A stretch of 64,000 nt of DNA from Desertivirga arenae (GTDB taxonomy: Bacteria; Bacteroidota; Bacteroidia; Sphingobacteriales; Sphingobacteriaceae), in NCBI RefSeq assembly GCF_017355785.1, contig NZ_JAFEWE010000004.1:1-64000 (forward strand), in the 5' to 3' direction. Every line of letters starts with the position of its first letter. The stretch's first letter is position 1. The notes under the pieces were generated by a model. That model saw only the letters and a program-made list of their open reading frames with translations. It had not been told where the DNA came from and searched no databases. The translations under genes and the position numbers were made by a program. Positions 63,577-64,000 of this stretch are shown here, piece by piece.

Positions 63577-64000
63577 CAGCTTGCTAACGGAAGTGTGATA
63601 TAAAATGTTGTCCCTTTATTTTGTTCTGTTTCAAAGCGGATGGTTCCAAACATGTTTTCTATTGCTTGCTTAACAAAGGCAAGTCCTAGTCCGGTTCCAC
63701 TACTTTTTGTAGTAAAATTGGGATTAAAAATTCTTTCACGCAAATCTTCTGGAATACCCTTTCCATTGTCTTTAACTTCGATATTAACATTTCTGGAATC
63801 CGTGTTAAGGATGATCTCGATATTTCCTTTTCGAAAGTCTGGTATCGCCTCAATCGCATTTTTAATAAGGTTGTTGAAGATTCGAAGCAAATGATCTTTT
63901 CCTCCCTTTACAATGATATCTCCGGCGGTAAGTTTAATGAAGGAAATATTCAAATCCTCGCTGTTGCGGTATACATCTATACTTTTATCAATAATCTCAC
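63576..64000 (-). CDS. Sensor histidine kinase, C-terminal fragment
   Basis: The frame is open to the right window edge, so the N-terminal part is missing. The visible 141 residues are a HATPase domain: N box NNLIKNAIEAIPD, G1 DNGKGIPEDLRERIF, F-box region PNFTTKSS and G2 SGTGLGLAFVKQAIENM. The FTTK.SGTGLGLA segment is typical of NtrB- and HAMP-type kinases with GHKL ATPase. An apparent TTG start at 63953 is internal, not real. Its stop overlaps the start of the following large outer-membrane protein by one base (TGATG). Confidence 0.9.
   Translation of the reverse strand, partial: EIIDKSIDVYRNSEDLNISFIKLTAGDIIVKGGKDHLLRIFNNLIKNAIEAIPDFRKGNIEIILNTDSRNVNIEVKDNGKGIPEDLRERIFNPNFTTKSSGTGLGLAFVKQAIENMFGTIRFETEQNKGTTFYITLPLAS

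Noticed and set aside
1-64000. CRISPR array or phage genes
   Set aside because: No spaced direct repeats of 25-40 bases and no cas, integrase, capsid or terminase-like products were seen.

Overview
The window looks like a piece of chromosome from a Bacteroidetes bacterium, most likely of the order Sphingobacteriales (Pedobacter-like). I infer this from the low G+C, the TAnnTTTG promoter -7 boxes, the DUF4175 protein, the many secreted proteins and lipoproteins with Bacteroidetes-type sequences, and the family resemblance of the housekeeping proteins. There is no sign of a plasmid or an intact prophage. The only clear mobile element is the tail of an IS3-family insertion sequence at the left edge.

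Layout. 1-564: right end of the IS3-family element. 576-14.7 kb: mostly minus-strand housekeeping genes (YugP-type peptidase, rmuC, thiL, nadA and nadB divergent, gamma carbonic anhydrase, Ig-like lipoprotein, mnmG, ABC-F ATPase, ybeY, anti-sigma-type ATPase). Two parS-like sites lie at 11.14-11.18 kb between mnmG and the ABC-F gene, and a cluster of DnaA-box-like sequences lies in the nadA/nadB gap. Together they raise the possibility that the window is close to the chromosome origin. 14.7-21.3 kb: DUF4175 coiled-coil membrane protein and the sulfate assimilation cluster cysH-cysD-cysN. 21.5-30.9 kb: mostly plus strand, with gltX, an aldose epimerase-like gene, an amidase lipoprotein, three secreted proteins leading into a two-component system, and an AhpC/AhpD peroxidase pair of mycobacterial type. 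31.2-35.7 kb: a tripartite efflux operon (TetR, TolC, HlyD/EmrA, EmrB) whose regulator is preceded by a perfect 28-bp palindrome. 35.8-36.5 kb: a 59-residue membrane protein and an unexplained, strongly structured 300-bp stretch. 36.6-42.9 kb: a cyanophycin locus (cphA divergent from cphB, isoaspartyl peptidase, and a secreted TPR protein with a Lys-rich tail). 43.1-51 kb: the Prc protease and a three-gene ligase-associated DNA repair cluster lacking its usual fourth gene, pdeM. 51-58.9 kb: M13 peptidase, a glycosyltransferase followed by a GH1-RmlD fusion protein, and a GHL10 glycosidase. 59-64 kb: a membrane coiled-coil protein, a very large outer-membrane protein, and the C-terminal part of a histidine kinase that overlaps it by one base.

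How the genes work together. nadA and nadB make quinolinate for NAD. cysHDN reduce sulfate through APS without an APS kinase. ahpC and ahpD form a peroxide-reducing pair. cphA makes cyanophycin, cphB cuts it into dipeptides, and the neighbouring Ntn-type peptidase can split beta-Asp-Arg, so synthesis and complete breakdown sit side by side. Several long open frames start upstream of the true genes at TTG codons inside regulatory DNA (mnmG, tetR, nadA, ahpC). I moved those starts inward where promoter, operator or parS sequences or family N-termini support it. All functional calls rest on reading protein motifs from memory; no database search was run.
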